Positions 40,233 to 49,831 of a DNA stretch of 64,000 nucleotides are shown one piece after another (position 1 is the stretch's first letter; each line of letters starts with the position of its first letter). The translations under genes were made by a program, and so were the position numbers. The notes under the pieces were generated by a model, which was not told the origin of the DNA, searched no databases, and saw only the letters and a list, made by a program, of their open reading frames with translations. This DNA is from Candidatus Woesearchaeota archaeon (GTDB taxonomy: Archaea; Nanobdellota; Nanobdellia; Woesearchaeales; UBA11576): NCBI GenBank assembly GCA_018675335.1, contig JABGYH010000007.1, forward strand, positions 47,902 to 111,901. Reading direction: 5' to 3'.

Positions 40233-41903
40233 TTATTTCGAACTAGTCTTTCTTTTTTCAAATCGCTTTTTTACTTGGTAAAAATTAGAATACAAATGTT
40301 TAGATGAATGATTATCCATACGACCACAAACAAAATTAGGATTTGATTTAACTGAAGGTTTCCAAACATAACTTGGCAATAAAACTCTCCAATTACTTTT
40401 GTAATTCTGACTAAACATCCAATAAAAAATATCCGCACTAGACAAATGATTAGTTTTAGAATCAACCCAACCAACCGCTTCAGAATTAGATAACTTGTTA
40501 GGAATACTAATATAACAAAAATTATTATTCAATGCAGAAGTAGGTGCATTCTTGCTTTGAATATTAGTTCCATCCGCAACAGAGTTAGTTAATTGAGATG
40601 GATTTTTAGCCCCATTAATTTCATGATCAATAATTGAATAACCTCCAAACATTAAACCAAATAAAGTGACTCCAACTAATGCTGCTTTTGATGGACTATG
40701 TTTTAATTGTTTAATATCTCTAAACAATCTTGATTGGCCTAATTTACTTATCACCTTTTTTGAACAGTCAGGATTTGTTTCGTAAAAATAAGAATCAGGC
40801 AATGAAGAAATATCAAAAAATGGATCTGTAGGCGAATCTGTTAAAAATATTTCTAAATCAGTATCGTTTATCGCACCTCGATCATCACTTCTAGATTTAA
40901 TATCTAATTTTTTTAATGTTTTTTTAGATGCTAAATTTTTTGGCCTATTTTTCTTTCGTCCAAAAGAATCATTTAACCCATTTTTGTCTAAAGTAGCAAC
41001 TCCAGATTTTGCAGAATGATCAGACTTGTAATTAGACTTATAATCAGTTGCATTTGCAAATAAATTAACCCTAGTTTGAATAGATTCTAGTAAAGAACTT
41101 AATAGATCAGAACAAGACTTAACATCATACCCTGCGTCTTTATCCGAGAATTCGTAATTAAGCTCTACGCCTTGCAAACTTAACTGATCAAGCAACCTAT
41201 CTACAAATAATAATGATTTCAAATCATAAATAGAATTGCAGTCATCCATCCAATAAATCAAGTTAGAGTCATTCAATTCAGACAAGTACCAATCAGCAAG
41301 AAAAAACGCAGATTGATTATGCGCGTATTTTGCATATTTATCATACTTATTTTCACTATTTAATTGATCTGAAATATTCGTTAAATTACATTTAATAGAG
41401 GTGATATTTTCAAATGTTAAACTAATCAATGACTCAAAAAGACTAGTATGCGGATGAGAACTATTCGAATAGAGTAAATATGGCGATTGTTTTGAATGTT
41501 GTGATTCCCCATTCAACTGATCATTTGATAAAATATATTTTACTAACCGACTAATTTCATCCCCTTTACCCGTTAAATCAATTAAATGATCTGTACAAAT
41601 AAGATCAGTTAATCCTCTAGCAGAGTTTGACAAGTTTTTACATTCAGAATAACTAAAATGATTTAATAAAAAAAATGAAACTAAATTTTCTTCTAAAGTT
41701 AAACCTGGTTTTGATACTAGAGAAGATCTAAATAACTCATTAAACCGCACATAAATATATTCTTTATCTACTGCAGTGTCAACCGAAGAGTTAGCCAATT
41801 TAGCTTGATTTGATCCATAGTGCGGGAATTGAATTGAGTTAGTTTGATCTGATTTAGCTTGGTTTGATTTGGATGCTTGTTTAATTAATTGTTTTGTTAA
41901 CAT
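40233..41903 (-). CDS. membrane-anchored protein of unknown function, last gene of the E1/JAMM operon
   Basis: The protein has about 556 residues from ATG 41903, which overlaps the upstream stop by 7 nt and has GGAGG at proper distance. A long Asn/Ser/Asp-rich N-terminal part (1-400) precedes one TM (ALVGVTLFGLMFGGYSI, about 404-425) and a 130-residue outer tail with two or three Cys (NFCYISIPNKLSN, VWKPSVKSNPNFVCGRM). The tail's GWVDSKTNHLSSADIFYWMF could be a small fold. I recognise no family. Translational coupling to the transglutaminase-like gene indicates a shared role. Confidence 0.7.
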   Translation of the reverse strand: MLTKQLIKQASKSNQAKSDQTNSIQFPHYGSNQAKLANSSVDTAVDKEYIYVRFNELFRSSLVSKPGLTLEENLVSFFLLNHFSYSECKNLSNSARGLTDLICTDHLIDLTGKGDEISRLVKYILSNDQLNGESQHSKQSPYLLYSNSSHPHTSLFESLISLTFENITSIKCNLTNISDQLNSENKYDKYAKYAHNQSAFFLADWYLSELNDSNLIYWMDDCNSIYDLKSLLFVDRLLDQLSLQGVELNYEFSDKDAGYDVKSCSDLLSSLLESIQTRVNLFANATDYKSNYKSDHSAKSGVATLDKNGLNDSFGRKKNRPKNLASKKTLKKLDIKSRSDDRGAINDTDLEIFLTDSPTDPFFDISSLPDSYFYETNPDCSKKVISKLGQSRLFRDIKQLKHSPSKAALVGVTLFGLMFGGYSIIDHEINGAKNPSQLTNSVADGTNIQSKNAPTSALNNNFCYISIPNKLSNSEAVGWVDSKTNHLSSADIFYWMFSQNYKSNWRVLLPSYVWKPSVKSNPNFVCGRMDNHSSKHLYSNFYQVKKRFEKRKTSSK

Positions 41904-43252
41904 GCCCCCTTCCTCCAAAGAGTAAACGTATCAACAAAAGAAAAATCAAATTTTGGCTTCATATGTTCATAATACGCATCAAATTGATTCTTGCTTAAAT
42001 CAACATAAATCTTTTTTTTGCCAATACCCAATTCAGACTTGATTTCTACTTGCGCAATTGCATGAGTATACATATCTTCGATTTTACTTTTAACACTAAC
42101 ATATTTAGACTTAATTCCTAATGACCGACACAACGTAATGTATAGAATTGCTTGCTCACCACAAACACCTTGACCAGAATTAAACACTTCTTCTGCAGTT
42201 CTATATCCTACTTTTCCCCTATCAGAGTCACCATAAACTATATTTAGTTTCATCCAATCAAACACTGCTTTTGACTTATGATAATCACTAAACTGCACAT
42301 ATTTTTCAACTTCAGAATACATATCTTTTGTTAACACAAAGGGATTATCTTGCCAGAAAGGAAATACTTGAGACAATACTTTTTTCTTTTCAAACTTAAT
42401 CAAACCAACTTTTTTGGGTCTTTTAATTTTTTTACTTTGTTCACGCTTTTTACTTTTCTTAATTTTTTTAGATTTTTTAGATTTTTTATATTGTTCTGAT
42501 TGTTTAGATTTATTAGATAAAGGCACAATTAATTTGGGTTCATAACTTAATTCTCGACTAACTCCTTCACCCCCATAATCGAACCCATCGACTTTTTGTT
42601 CTAATGAATCTAATTTTTCTTTAGTGAACATAAATAATTTAAAATCAACATCATAGTTTTCACCAATTCTACTTGAGTTTGACTCAATTTGTTGTTCTGC
42701 TGCAGATAATTTTTTTTCAAGCGACTGAAACTTCCAATACACACCACCTAATAAAACTAAAGAAAGAATCCCCACACTCAAATAAGTAAAAAAACTTTTG
42801 TAACTTTTTGAAGAATTAGTTTTATTCAGATTTGAATTAGTTGAATTTGTAGAAGAGGATGAAATACCCACCCCCATTAATTGATCTTGGAATAAATCAG
42901 GACGATCCGGCAGCAACATATTTATTGAAGGGATCTCATCTGAAACATCAATCGATGACCTTGCCACGCCAAGTTTTAATTTATTAGACTCAATTACTTC
43001 ACACGCACTATCATCCACAGAACTAGAAATTAAAATATCCGATATTGTTTTTAATGAAACTGGCTGAATAGGAAATGAACTATCATTTTTTACAACGTAA
43101 TCCTCCTGCGAAGAAGTATCTAAAATAGAACATAAATTCCCCCCACATAATAATCCCCTCTCTTTTTTAATCTTTAATTTAAGATCAACACCCGATAAAC
43201 TAGATTTATTTTTTTTGTTATTCTTGGCAGCATTTTTATCTTTAAAACTCAA
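41897..43252 (-). CDS. membrane-anchored transglutaminase-fold cysteine protease/peptidase
   Basis: The protein has about 451 residues. A single TM (YLSVGILSLVLLGGVYWKF, about 150-170) is followed by a Lys/Ser-rich linker and a TGc domain. The catalytic triad is in order: GVCGEQAILYITLCRSLGIK (Cys near 359), THAIAQVE (His near 395) and YVDLSKNQFD (Asp near 417). Prokaryotic TGc proteins are mostly predicted peptidases or amide hydrolases and occur in ubiquitin-like gene neighbourhoods. The start is uncertain: GTG at 43261 lies within the ribosome-binding site AGGTGAT, so the TTG at 43252 is better placed. It adjoins the JAMM gene, whose stop is at 43254. Confidence 0.85.
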   Translation of the reverse strand: MSFKDKNAAKNNKKNKSSLSGVDLKLKIKKERGLLCGGNLCSILDTSSQEDYVVKNDSSFPIQPVSLKTISDILISSSVDDSACEVIESNKLKLGVARSSIDVSDEIPSINMLLPDRPDLFQDQLMGVGISSSSTNSTNSNLNKTNSSKSYKSFFTYLSVGILSLVLLGGVYWKFQSLEKKLSAAEQQIESNSSRIGENYDVDFKLFMFTKEKLDSLEQKVDGFDYGGEGVSRELSYEPKLIVPLSNKSKQSEQYKKSKKSKKIKKSKKREQSKKIKRPKKVGLIKFEKKKVLSQVFPFWQDNPFVLTKDMYSEVEKYVQFSDYHKSKAVFDWMKLNIVYGDSDRGKVGYRTAEEVFNSGQGVCGEQAILYITLCRSLGIKSKYVSVKSKIEDMYTHAIAQVEIKSELGIGKKKIYVDLSKNQFDAYYEHMKPKFDFSFVDTFTLWRKGAC

Positions 43253-43253
43253 A

Positions 43254-44360
43254 CTAATCACCTCTACAAATAATAGAATTAGATCTTTGCTCTTGCAAAA
43301 ATCCCGGTCGCAAATAATTTCCTAAAATTTTTCCCCCATAAACAACGTTAGAACAAATTTCATCCAAAATTAAATTTAAATCATAATTAGAAAAATAATT
43401 ATCTGCGCAAGGAAATTCATTTGCATTTTTTGAGTTGATTGGACCTGATACATCATAATCCACCAATTCTAAAGTAACATTTTTAATCGAACGTGGAAAT
43501 AAATTCTTAAAATCTTGCTGCACCCTCAATTCACAATAATAATCAGATCCAATGCAAGGATTAAATCCACTTAAAAATGTTTTAGCATAAGTATTTTCAT
43601 TAACAACCAAACTAACTGCAAATGGAATATGTTGAAATTTTTTTACATTAGATTCGACAAATAATTCTAAGAATAATTTTTGAAATTTTTTAGTAAGTTT
43701 ATTTTGCCTATTAGTTCCAGATTTAAACCCCAGCTCAATAAAATAATCTGATGACCAACTTGATTGAGAATTTAGCTTTGACGCATTAAATAAAATAATC
43801 TGGGTTGAGTTATGTTGACTAGTTAAATTTTTATCAGACAACTCGGATGCATTAAAAAATAAGTTAGAATTTGAATTGTTAAACTCATCAAATGAATTAT
43901 TTAAATCAGTTAAGCAACAAACGTCCTCAACTCCAACTAATAAACTATTTTTTAAAACATTTTGGTTATGGTAATAAAGTACATCTAATTGTTCATCATC
44001 ATGTTCAGAATGAAATGCAGGATGTCCCCCATGACTATGCCACATACCTAAAATTTTATGATTATTTAACCTGGCAAGGTTATATGCTTGAGCAATGGAT
44101 GTTTCACTAAATTGACCATCAAAACTTGAAACTGTCTGCTCAGGAAATAAAAAAGCATCACTTGCAACCAAATTAACACTATCTCTCTGCGCAGTTAAAA
44201 CACCTGCAATTTCAATAGGTGAATTAACAATTTCTGAGGCCAATTTAGAATACAAACAAACTTTTTCAAATGCACGTCGAGAAATTTTAACTGGACAAAC
44301 TAATTCATCAATTTTGGATTTTAAAATAGAGCTCTCGCTAATCAAATCATCTAATCTCAT
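43254..44360 (-). CDS. JAMM/JAB-family metalloprotease (deubiquitinase-like)
   Basis: The protein has 368 residues. The JAMM motif is complete: an upstream Glu (SPIEIAGVL, about residue 50) and ILGMWHSHGGHPAFHSEHDD (about 101-120), that is H-S-H-x7-S-x2-D. These enzymes hydrolyse isopeptide or Gly-Gly bonds of ubiquitin-like proteins. The remaining 240 residues are not recognised and may give substrate specificity. GAGGT lies upstream of ATG 44360. It is 8 nt after the E1-like gene, so it is in one operon with the activating enzyme. Confidence 0.92.
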   Translation of the reverse strand: MRLDDLISESSILKSKIDELVCPVKISRRAFEKVCLYSKLASEIVNSPIEIAGVLTAQRDSVNLVASDAFLFPEQTVSSFDGQFSETSIAQAYNLARLNNHKILGMWHSHGGHPAFHSEHDDEQLDVLYYHNQNVLKNSLLVGVEDVCCLTDLNNSFDEFNNSNSNLFFNASELSDKNLTSQHNSTQIILFNASKLNSQSSWSSDYFIELGFKSGTNRQNKLTKKFQKLFLELFVESNVKKFQHIPFAVSLVVNENTYAKTFLSGFNPCIGSDYYCELRVQQDFKNLFPRSIKNVTLELVDYDVSGPINSKNANEFPCADNYFSNYDLNLILDEICSNVVYGGKILGNYLRPGFLQEQRSNSIICRGD

Positions 44361-44368
44361 TTTTTACC

Positions 44369-46330
44369 TCAAACAATTAATTTATGACACTCACACTCAC
44401 AATATCTCGAGCAAAGAATATCATCTGCAACTAAAGAAAATTTATGATCATCACTTTTTTGACAATTATACTCAAACTTATTACCCAATACAGACCCAAT
44501 TTGAGCTGTAAAAATTGACTCAGGAAAATAATCACTTAATAAAATCTTAATTCCCAAACCAACCATAAACGATCCGACAAACGCATTTGGCATCACCACA
44601 TTTGCAACAAGATCTGCGCAAGATGCAACTTCTTCCCCTCCTGCCAAACTATTTACTTCAGAACTAACTACTTCAGAACTAACTAAATCAACATAATCAT
44701 TACAACAATCTAAACATAAAGATTTACCAGGAATAAAAAAATCAGCTTCACAAAAATAAGTTCCAACAGAACCATTAATTAAAGGAACTTTCATTTCCAC
44801 AGCATAATCAGACATTAATTTGCGCGAACTCCAATTATCAACACAAGAAAAAATTAAATCATATTGCCCAGCAATTAATTGAGTTTCTAAAAAAGCCTCA
44901 TCAACAAAAACAGGATGTGCACGAATATAATCTGCTCGCCCAAATACCTCCTCTTCTGCGCACCAAATACCCATTGAATTAGTTGAACTTAATTGTTTGA
45001 GTCGCTCAGATAAAACTAGTGATTTATTTGATCCAATTTTACCAAAATAAAAAATTTGACGATTAAGATTATGCTGCTCAATAATATCCCCATCACAAAG
45101 ATCAATTACCCCTTGGTTTTTTCCAAAACCTGCCAAAACAGAATTTAATGCAACATATGTCCCAATACCCCCTAAACCAACGACCAAAATATTTTTAGAT
45201 GATAAAAAAGAACGAATAAATTTGTCAGGATTTTGGTAAAATTTGAATAAATCTAAATTAACTTTTTTATTGAAAAATTTGGACTTTTTTTTATATGGAT
45301 TTGACTTGACTTTTTTATTAAATTTTTCTTCTAACTTAAAATTAATTTTTGCATTCTTTGATCTAGCACTCAACATTTGATCATATTGGAAAAATGAATG
45401 CATAAATCCTCCAGACATAAAATCAAAAATAATAGGAGCACATAATTTTTTATCTGCCTCCAACAAACAAATCTCTTTACGAATTTCATCAACAACTAAT
45501 GTACCAATTAAACCACTGGTGAAATCTCCTTGAAAACAAGATTCGAATTCTTCAAATAAAATATTTTCCAGATTGAATTGAGTATTAAATTCAGCAGTCA
45601 TTTCAGATGCACCCCCACTCAGATTTACCCCTTCCGCAAATTTACCAATCACAGATTTAAACGTGGAACTCGACGCTGAAATTAAAGGAATTCTTACACC
45701 AAATTTTTGAAAATAAGTTTCACAAGCAGACATACAAGAATATTTAGAGCAAGGATCATTTGTAACATCAATTAATACATCAGGACTTAACAAATCTAAA
45801 AAAGGAAAAGAAATTCCCTGTTCAAATGTAGTTACTGTAATTTTCGGATTAATTTTTTTAATCATTAAATTTAATAAATCCAACTTTGTTTTAACTTCCG
45901 ATTTGATACCTGATTTAACATCAAATTTAACCTTGACTTTATCTTCAAATTTTTTATCTACTTCAAGTTTTTGAGACTTGCAACTAAAATAATTTTTTAT
46001 TTTTTTACGCCTCAACTCATCATTCAAATACCTGCCTAAGTTTAACAGGAATTCCGAAGACATAGTTTGAAATCTATTAGCCCCCTGAGCGGAACTCCCC
46101 TCAACCACATTAATTTCTGGTTCGAATAAAGATAATTTGCCAATTCCTAAACCACACAAATAAGAAATAACAAAATTAGAAATGGTTCCTGATCCTACAA
46201 TTGCAACATGCTTAGAATTAATAGTCTCTTGATCAAACCGACTTCTTAAAGATTCATCAGCACAATGGTTAATTGAAGAAGCTCCATTAATTTTTTCAAC
46301 CAAATTTATTAATTTTTGATTTGATGACAT
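44369..46330 (-). CDS. E1-like (ThiF/MoeB/UBA-type) activating enzyme with two Rossmann domains
   Basis: The protein has 653 residues from ATG 46330, one base after the upstream stop; SD-like GAGGGGAAG lies upstream. An N-terminal Rossmann domain (HVAIVGSGTISNFVISYL, about 37-54) lacks some ATP-site residues and is probably inactive. The second ThiF domain (about 370-600) has all main features: NILVVGLGGIGTYVALNS, the strand-end D of DLCDGDIIEQHNLNRQIF, FSCVDNWSSRKLMSD, and zinc-ligand cysteines CLDCC (near 539) and CSRYCECECH at the end. It should adenylate a C-terminal glycine of a small protein using ATP. The two-domain layout resembles eukaryotic E1 more than MoeB. Confidence 0.9.
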   Translation of the reverse strand: MSSNQKLINLVEKINGASSINHCADESLRSRFDQETINSKHVAIVGSGTISNFVISYLCGLGIGKLSLFEPEINVVEGSSAQGANRFQTMSSEFLLNLGRYLNDELRRKKIKNYFSCKSQKLEVDKKFEDKVKVKFDVKSGIKSEVKTKLDLLNLMIKKINPKITVTTFEQGISFPFLDLLSPDVLIDVTNDPCSKYSCMSACETYFQKFGVRIPLISASSSTFKSVIGKFAEGVNLSGGASEMTAEFNTQFNLENILFEEFESCFQGDFTSGLIGTLVVDEIRKEICLLEADKKLCAPIIFDFMSGGFMHSFFQYDQMLSARSKNAKINFKLEEKFNKKVKSNPYKKKSKFFNKKVNLDLFKFYQNPDKFIRSFLSSKNILVVGLGGIGTYVALNSVLAGFGKNQGVIDLCDGDIIEQHNLNRQIFYFGKIGSNKSLVLSERLKQLSSTNSMGIWCAEEEVFGRADYIRAHPVFVDEAFLETQLIAGQYDLIFSCVDNWSSRKLMSDYAVEMKVPLINGSVGTYFCEADFFIPGKSLCLDCCNDYVDLVSSEVVSSEVNSLAGGEEVASCADLVANVVMPNAFVGSFMVGLGIKILLSDYFPESIFTAQIGSVLGNKFEYNCQKSDDHKFSLVADDILCSRYCECECHKLIV

Positions 46331-46331
46331 C

Positions 46332-47966
46332 CTAAACTTCCCCTCTCTTAGTTTTAGAATCAACTAATAACTGTTTCAAATAACCTATCTCTCCCGCAGA
46401 CAAATGCTCTTTGTTAGTAATATTTTCAAACTCGACTTTATCTGGTGCAACTTGTAAACACGCAAGTTTTTCATCCAAATTAGGAGAATATAAATTATGC
46501 CAAGCACTTCCCCCACTGTCATATCCTTCAACAAAATGAGATCTGATTCTACTCAAATAAATTTTAATTCTAGAACTAAAATCTTGAATTAACTCCAACT
46601 GATGACGAGGAACTCCCGAAACACAAATAGTTTCAAATTTTTTTCCCAAGTTTTTAATAGAGGGATGCGCATAATTTATCATCACACACGCATCATCAAA
46701 TTTAATAAAATCCAAATTTGTTTTATTCGAAGACAAATCTAGCTCACCCCCAATCAAATTATCCAAATAAAGTTTAATCCCAATCTTCACTTCAGGAAAT
46801 TGAAAAAAATTCTTTTTCTTCTTTTCATATAAACAAAAAGAATCAACTAATGTGAATACATAAAAATCACCACCCACAATTTCAAATCCAATATTTTTTG
46901 ATGACTCGTAAAAAAAATTTTTGTCAATTAATTTAAAAATGTGATCCTCCTTGCGTTGTTTTATCAAATTTATCACGACGCCCAATCTAACAACATCTCT
47001 AATTCGAAAATATAAATTCCCAATATATTTCTTAGCCAGATCTCTTGATGATAAATTAGAACAAATAAACTTAGACTGAATAAAATTAGACTGAATAAAA
47101 TTATATCCGTTGAAATTTAATTTAATCCCTTCAGATCCAAAAACATCATAAACTGACTTTTGACAACTAATACCTCCTGAGTTGGACTTTGCAACAGTTA
47201 ATTTACTTAACAACTTGTTAATCTTCCAATTTGAATCTGGCGCAGTTTCAGAATTAAAACTTGGTTTTTTAACTAAACAATTATTAGCTTTTTGTTCGAA
47301 AATAACCTCATAAAATGCTCCCCCAACACAGAATAACTGAAAATCAAATAAAAAACAATTAGTTTTTCTAAATTCTTCCACCACCAACTGAGAAATATTA
47401 TCTTCAGTCTCCAGTAAATTTTTATTTGTTAACTTTGATTCATCTGAAACGTAACTCAGATCATCATTAAAAGAAAATTGAGGTGATTTAAAAGACTCAG
47501 AAAAATAAGAATTACCCCCCAAACTAAAAGTTTGTGGAGCTCTAAAACTAAAATCAACAAAAGGCACAATTTTTTCCAAAACAAACTTAGATAAAAAATA
47601 ATTGCCACCCAAAATGCAAGTTGAATCAAAAGACTCAGAAAAATTAATTTGTTTTACATCGCACAGAGCAATATTTACTAATTTAAAAAAATCTTTGGGA
47701 AAAAAATTTAAAACATAATCATCCAAACAAATAAATTCACTCTCTTCTTCACCTCCGCTCGCGTCTTCACCTCTACTCTCCAGCTCAATGGCAAAAATAT
47801 TCGAATATCCTAAATCATTTAATTTATTATTAGAAAAATTAATTCTTGAAAAATTTATTAACTTACCATTAAAAAAATAACCATAAAAATCAGAAAAAAA
47901 AGACTCTAAAAAACTAAAAAGTCCATTTTTTTCATCAAACAAATAAGACAAATATTTTTCGACCAC
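46332..47966 (-). CDS. candidate E2-like protein of the E1/JAMM operon
   Basis: The protein has 544 residues, starting at GTG 47966 with GAGGT eight bases upstream. Most of the N-terminal 400 residues are unrecognised. Near 405-450 a beta-rich stretch ends VMINYAHPSIKNLGKKFETI then CVSG: an HP-x(n)-C arrangement like the E2/RWD flap and active-site cysteine (in E2 enzymes, HPN...xxxC). Helices follow (about 453-500). The equivalent cysteine would lie near residue 447. The assignment is inference from local motif, predicted secondary structure and position between a possible target protein gene and the E1 gene. It could instead be a non-catalytic adaptor. Confidence 0.5.
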   Translation of the reverse strand: MVEKYLSYLFDEKNGLFSFLESFFSDFYGYFFNGKLINFSRINFSNNKLNDLGYSNIFAIELESRGEDASGGEEESEFICLDDYVLNFFPKDFFKLVNIALCDVKQINFSESFDSTCILGGNYFLSKFVLEKIVPFVDFSFRAPQTFSLGGNSYFSESFKSPQFSFNDDLSYVSDESKLTNKNLLETEDNISQLVVEEFRKTNCFLFDFQLFCVGGAFYEVIFEQKANNCLVKKPSFNSETAPDSNWKINKLLSKLTVAKSNSGGISCQKSVYDVFGSEGIKLNFNGYNFIQSNFIQSKFICSNLSSRDLAKKYIGNLYFRIRDVVRLGVVINLIKQRKEDHIFKLIDKNFFYESSKNIGFEIVGGDFYVFTLVDSFCLYEKKKKNFFQFPEVKIGIKLYLDNLIGGELDLSSNKTNLDFIKFDDACVMINYAHPSIKNLGKKFETICVSGVPRHQLELIQDFSSRIKIYLSRIRSHFVEGYDSGGSAWHNLYSPNLDEKLACLQVAPDKVEFENITNKEHLSAGEIGYLKQLLVDSKTKRGEV

Positions 47967-48001
47967 ATTACTACCTCAATTAAAAATACGGTTTTTCAAA
48001 A

Positions 48002-48427
48002 TTAAACTCCTACCTTGGACCAATATTTAACAACAATATCTAAACAATCAAAAGCAGTACCTTCAACTTCCCTAGTTCGAATATATGGTAAAACTGAATC
48101 ATCCAAACTCAGAACATTAGATTGAGAATCAGAAATATTAGAAATTTCAGACTCCCCATCATAAGCCCACACTCTCAATTTACCCTTATTTTTTGAATCC
48201 AATTCATTCAAATACCCCAAAATTTCATTACGCACATCAACTTCGTCAGCGTCGAAAACATAATCTGAATCATCAACCACATACCGCACAAACTTCATAA
48301 AATTGGACTCTTTTAACATAGCCACATGCGACGCAGGAATAATTCTTGTAATTGCCTGTTTATCTTCACCAACACTAGTTTCTAACATTGACTTAGTAGT
48401 CAAAATACCCACAAATTCATTAGACAT
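48002..48427 (-). CDS. small unknown protein of the E1/JAMM operon
   Basis: The protein has 141 residues, acidic, soluble, with about five strands and three helices. GAGGTG precedes ATG 48427. Size and position would suit a ubiquitin-like modifier or its adaptor, but the C-terminus (KYWSKVGV) lacks a di-glycine and the beta-grasp pattern is not obvious. If it is a modifier it would need processing or use a single Gly near the end. I recognise no family. Confidence 0.6.
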   Translation of the reverse strand: MSNEFVGILTTKSMLETSVGEDKQAITRIIPASHVAMLKESNFMKFVRYVVDDSDYVFDADEVDVRNEILGYLNELDSKNKGKLRVWAYDGESEISNISDSQSNVLSLDDSVLPYIRTREVEGTAFDCLDIVVKYWSKVGV

Positions 48428-48462
48428 AATTTCACCTCACAAAAAAATATTAACAAATCACA

Positions 48463-49797
48463 TTATCCACTCAATTTAGATTCAAACTCTGCCAATTCAG
48501 AATCAAAATCAAACTTAGAAACAACACGATTTGCACGAACATCATCAAATTGATCTCTAGATGATAAAGTATGCAAAACATGAGCAGTATTTGAATCACC
48601 ATTATTCAAAAAAAAATTAGTCACCTTACGATCCAAACCAAACAATTTAAGATTCTTTAACTTTTGAGTAAATGACTGAGTCAAATTATTGATTGCAGTC
48701 TCAGTAGCAAAAACATTTTCAGAAAGTGCTTGAAAACCCCCCAAATAATCTGGAGATACAACAATTAAAGAATACATGGACTTACTTCGCCTAACCGAAT
48801 TCTCAAGATCAACACCCAAATATAATAATTCCTGAACAACTGAAATAGTTTTCCACATAAGTGATTTATATTTTAAAATAAAATCTTTTTCTATGATTTT
48901 CCCATCAAATGAATTATTACTGGAAGAAAAATTCAAAAAATCCCGACGTAATTCATCCTGAGATTCTATAAGTGCATCTTCAATACATAAAACATCGGAG
49001 CTACCACTATTAACACTTGAATGTTGCTTTAATTTTTTACTCAAACCAGAATAAACAAACAATTTTTTCATTAAATCAGACTTATTCTCATCTTTACAAC
49101 TAGAAAAACTTGAAATATCAGAATTCAAAACTTTACGATAACGTTCTAAATTATTAAACTCAGCATTAAACTGAAATAAAATATTAGCTAAAATAAAATT
49201 TAATGCAACAAAATTATTAACCTGCTTTTGAAACAACAAATGTAAATTAAATGAATCGACTTTAGCAACACTATCCAGAAAATCAATAAACTTATACCAC
49301 GTGCTTTTTTTAAAATTAGAAGAAGTCTCTCGCCTAATTTTATTTTTAACTAATTTTTGAGTAAATGTTACTTCTTCCGTGGCAACACCAATATCCCTAA
49401 ATGAAAAATAAGGCTCAGTCGGAAATGGAGAATATGCAACATAATTTAAAATTCCCTCCAGAGATGATTCCGCACCTGCTTGATTTAAAAAAAAAGTATT
49501 TCCTCCAGATCTAAACGTGCAACCAGGTTCATAAATAAACTCTGAATCAAGATTAACTCTAGCAAATGGAACTAATGACTTATCTTTGCAAACCTCCTGC
49601 TCAGGCAGGCTAAGAACAGAATAATGCCCTGCATTTGAAGCTAAATCAAAAAAATCAGAACAACCAGTCCTTTTTTGTATTTTACCGTAATCATCTGACT
49701 TTGAGGAGTAACTGGAACTACAATTCGCTCCAGACCTACAAGATTTTAAAAGTTTTTTTAACTCTGAACTTGAATCATACTTTGAAATAACAACCAC
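48463..49797 (-). CDS. large unknown soluble protein of the E1/JAMM operon
   Basis: The protein has about 441-444 residues, mixed helix and strand, Ser-rich at the start, with several Cys near the N-terminus (CRSGANCSSS) and CIEDALIESQDELRRDFLNF mid-way. It ends FESKLSG, a single Gly. No TM segment or known domain. The first codon GTG (49797) falls within the ribosome-binding site GAGGTGGT; the codon ten bases further (ATT at 49788) has the expected spacing, so the start is unclear. It is 34 nt downstream of the small TM gene and 35 nt upstream of the 141-residue gene. Confidence 0.65.
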   Translation of the reverse strand: MVVISKYDSSSELKKLLKSCRSGANCSSSYSSKSDDYGKIQKRTGCSDFFDLASNAGHYSVLSLPEQEVCKDKSLVPFARVNLDSEFIYEPGCTFRSGGNTFFLNQAGAESSLEGILNYVAYSPFPTEPYFSFRDIGVATEEVTFTQKLVKNKIRRETSSNFKKSTWYKFIDFLDSVAKVDSFNLHLLFQKQVNNFVALNFILANILFQFNAEFNNLERYRKVLNSDISSFSSCKDENKSDLMKKLFVYSGLSKKLKQHSSVNSGSSDVLCIEDALIESQDELRRDFLNFSSSNNSFDGKIIEKDFILKYKSLMWKTISVVQELLYLGVDLENSVRRSKSMYSLIVVSPDYLGGFQALSENVFATETAINNLTQSFTQKLKNLKLFGLDRKVTNFFLNNGDSNTAHVLHTLSSRDQFDDVRANRVVSKFDFDSELAEFESKLSG

Positions 49798-49831
49798 CTC
49801 AAAAAAACTGCAATAACAAAAACTCTAAAAA

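Noticed and set aside
48002..48427. Ubiquitin-like modifier
   Set aside because: No di-glycine tail or clear beta-grasp pattern, so it was not called as such; only proposed as something to test.
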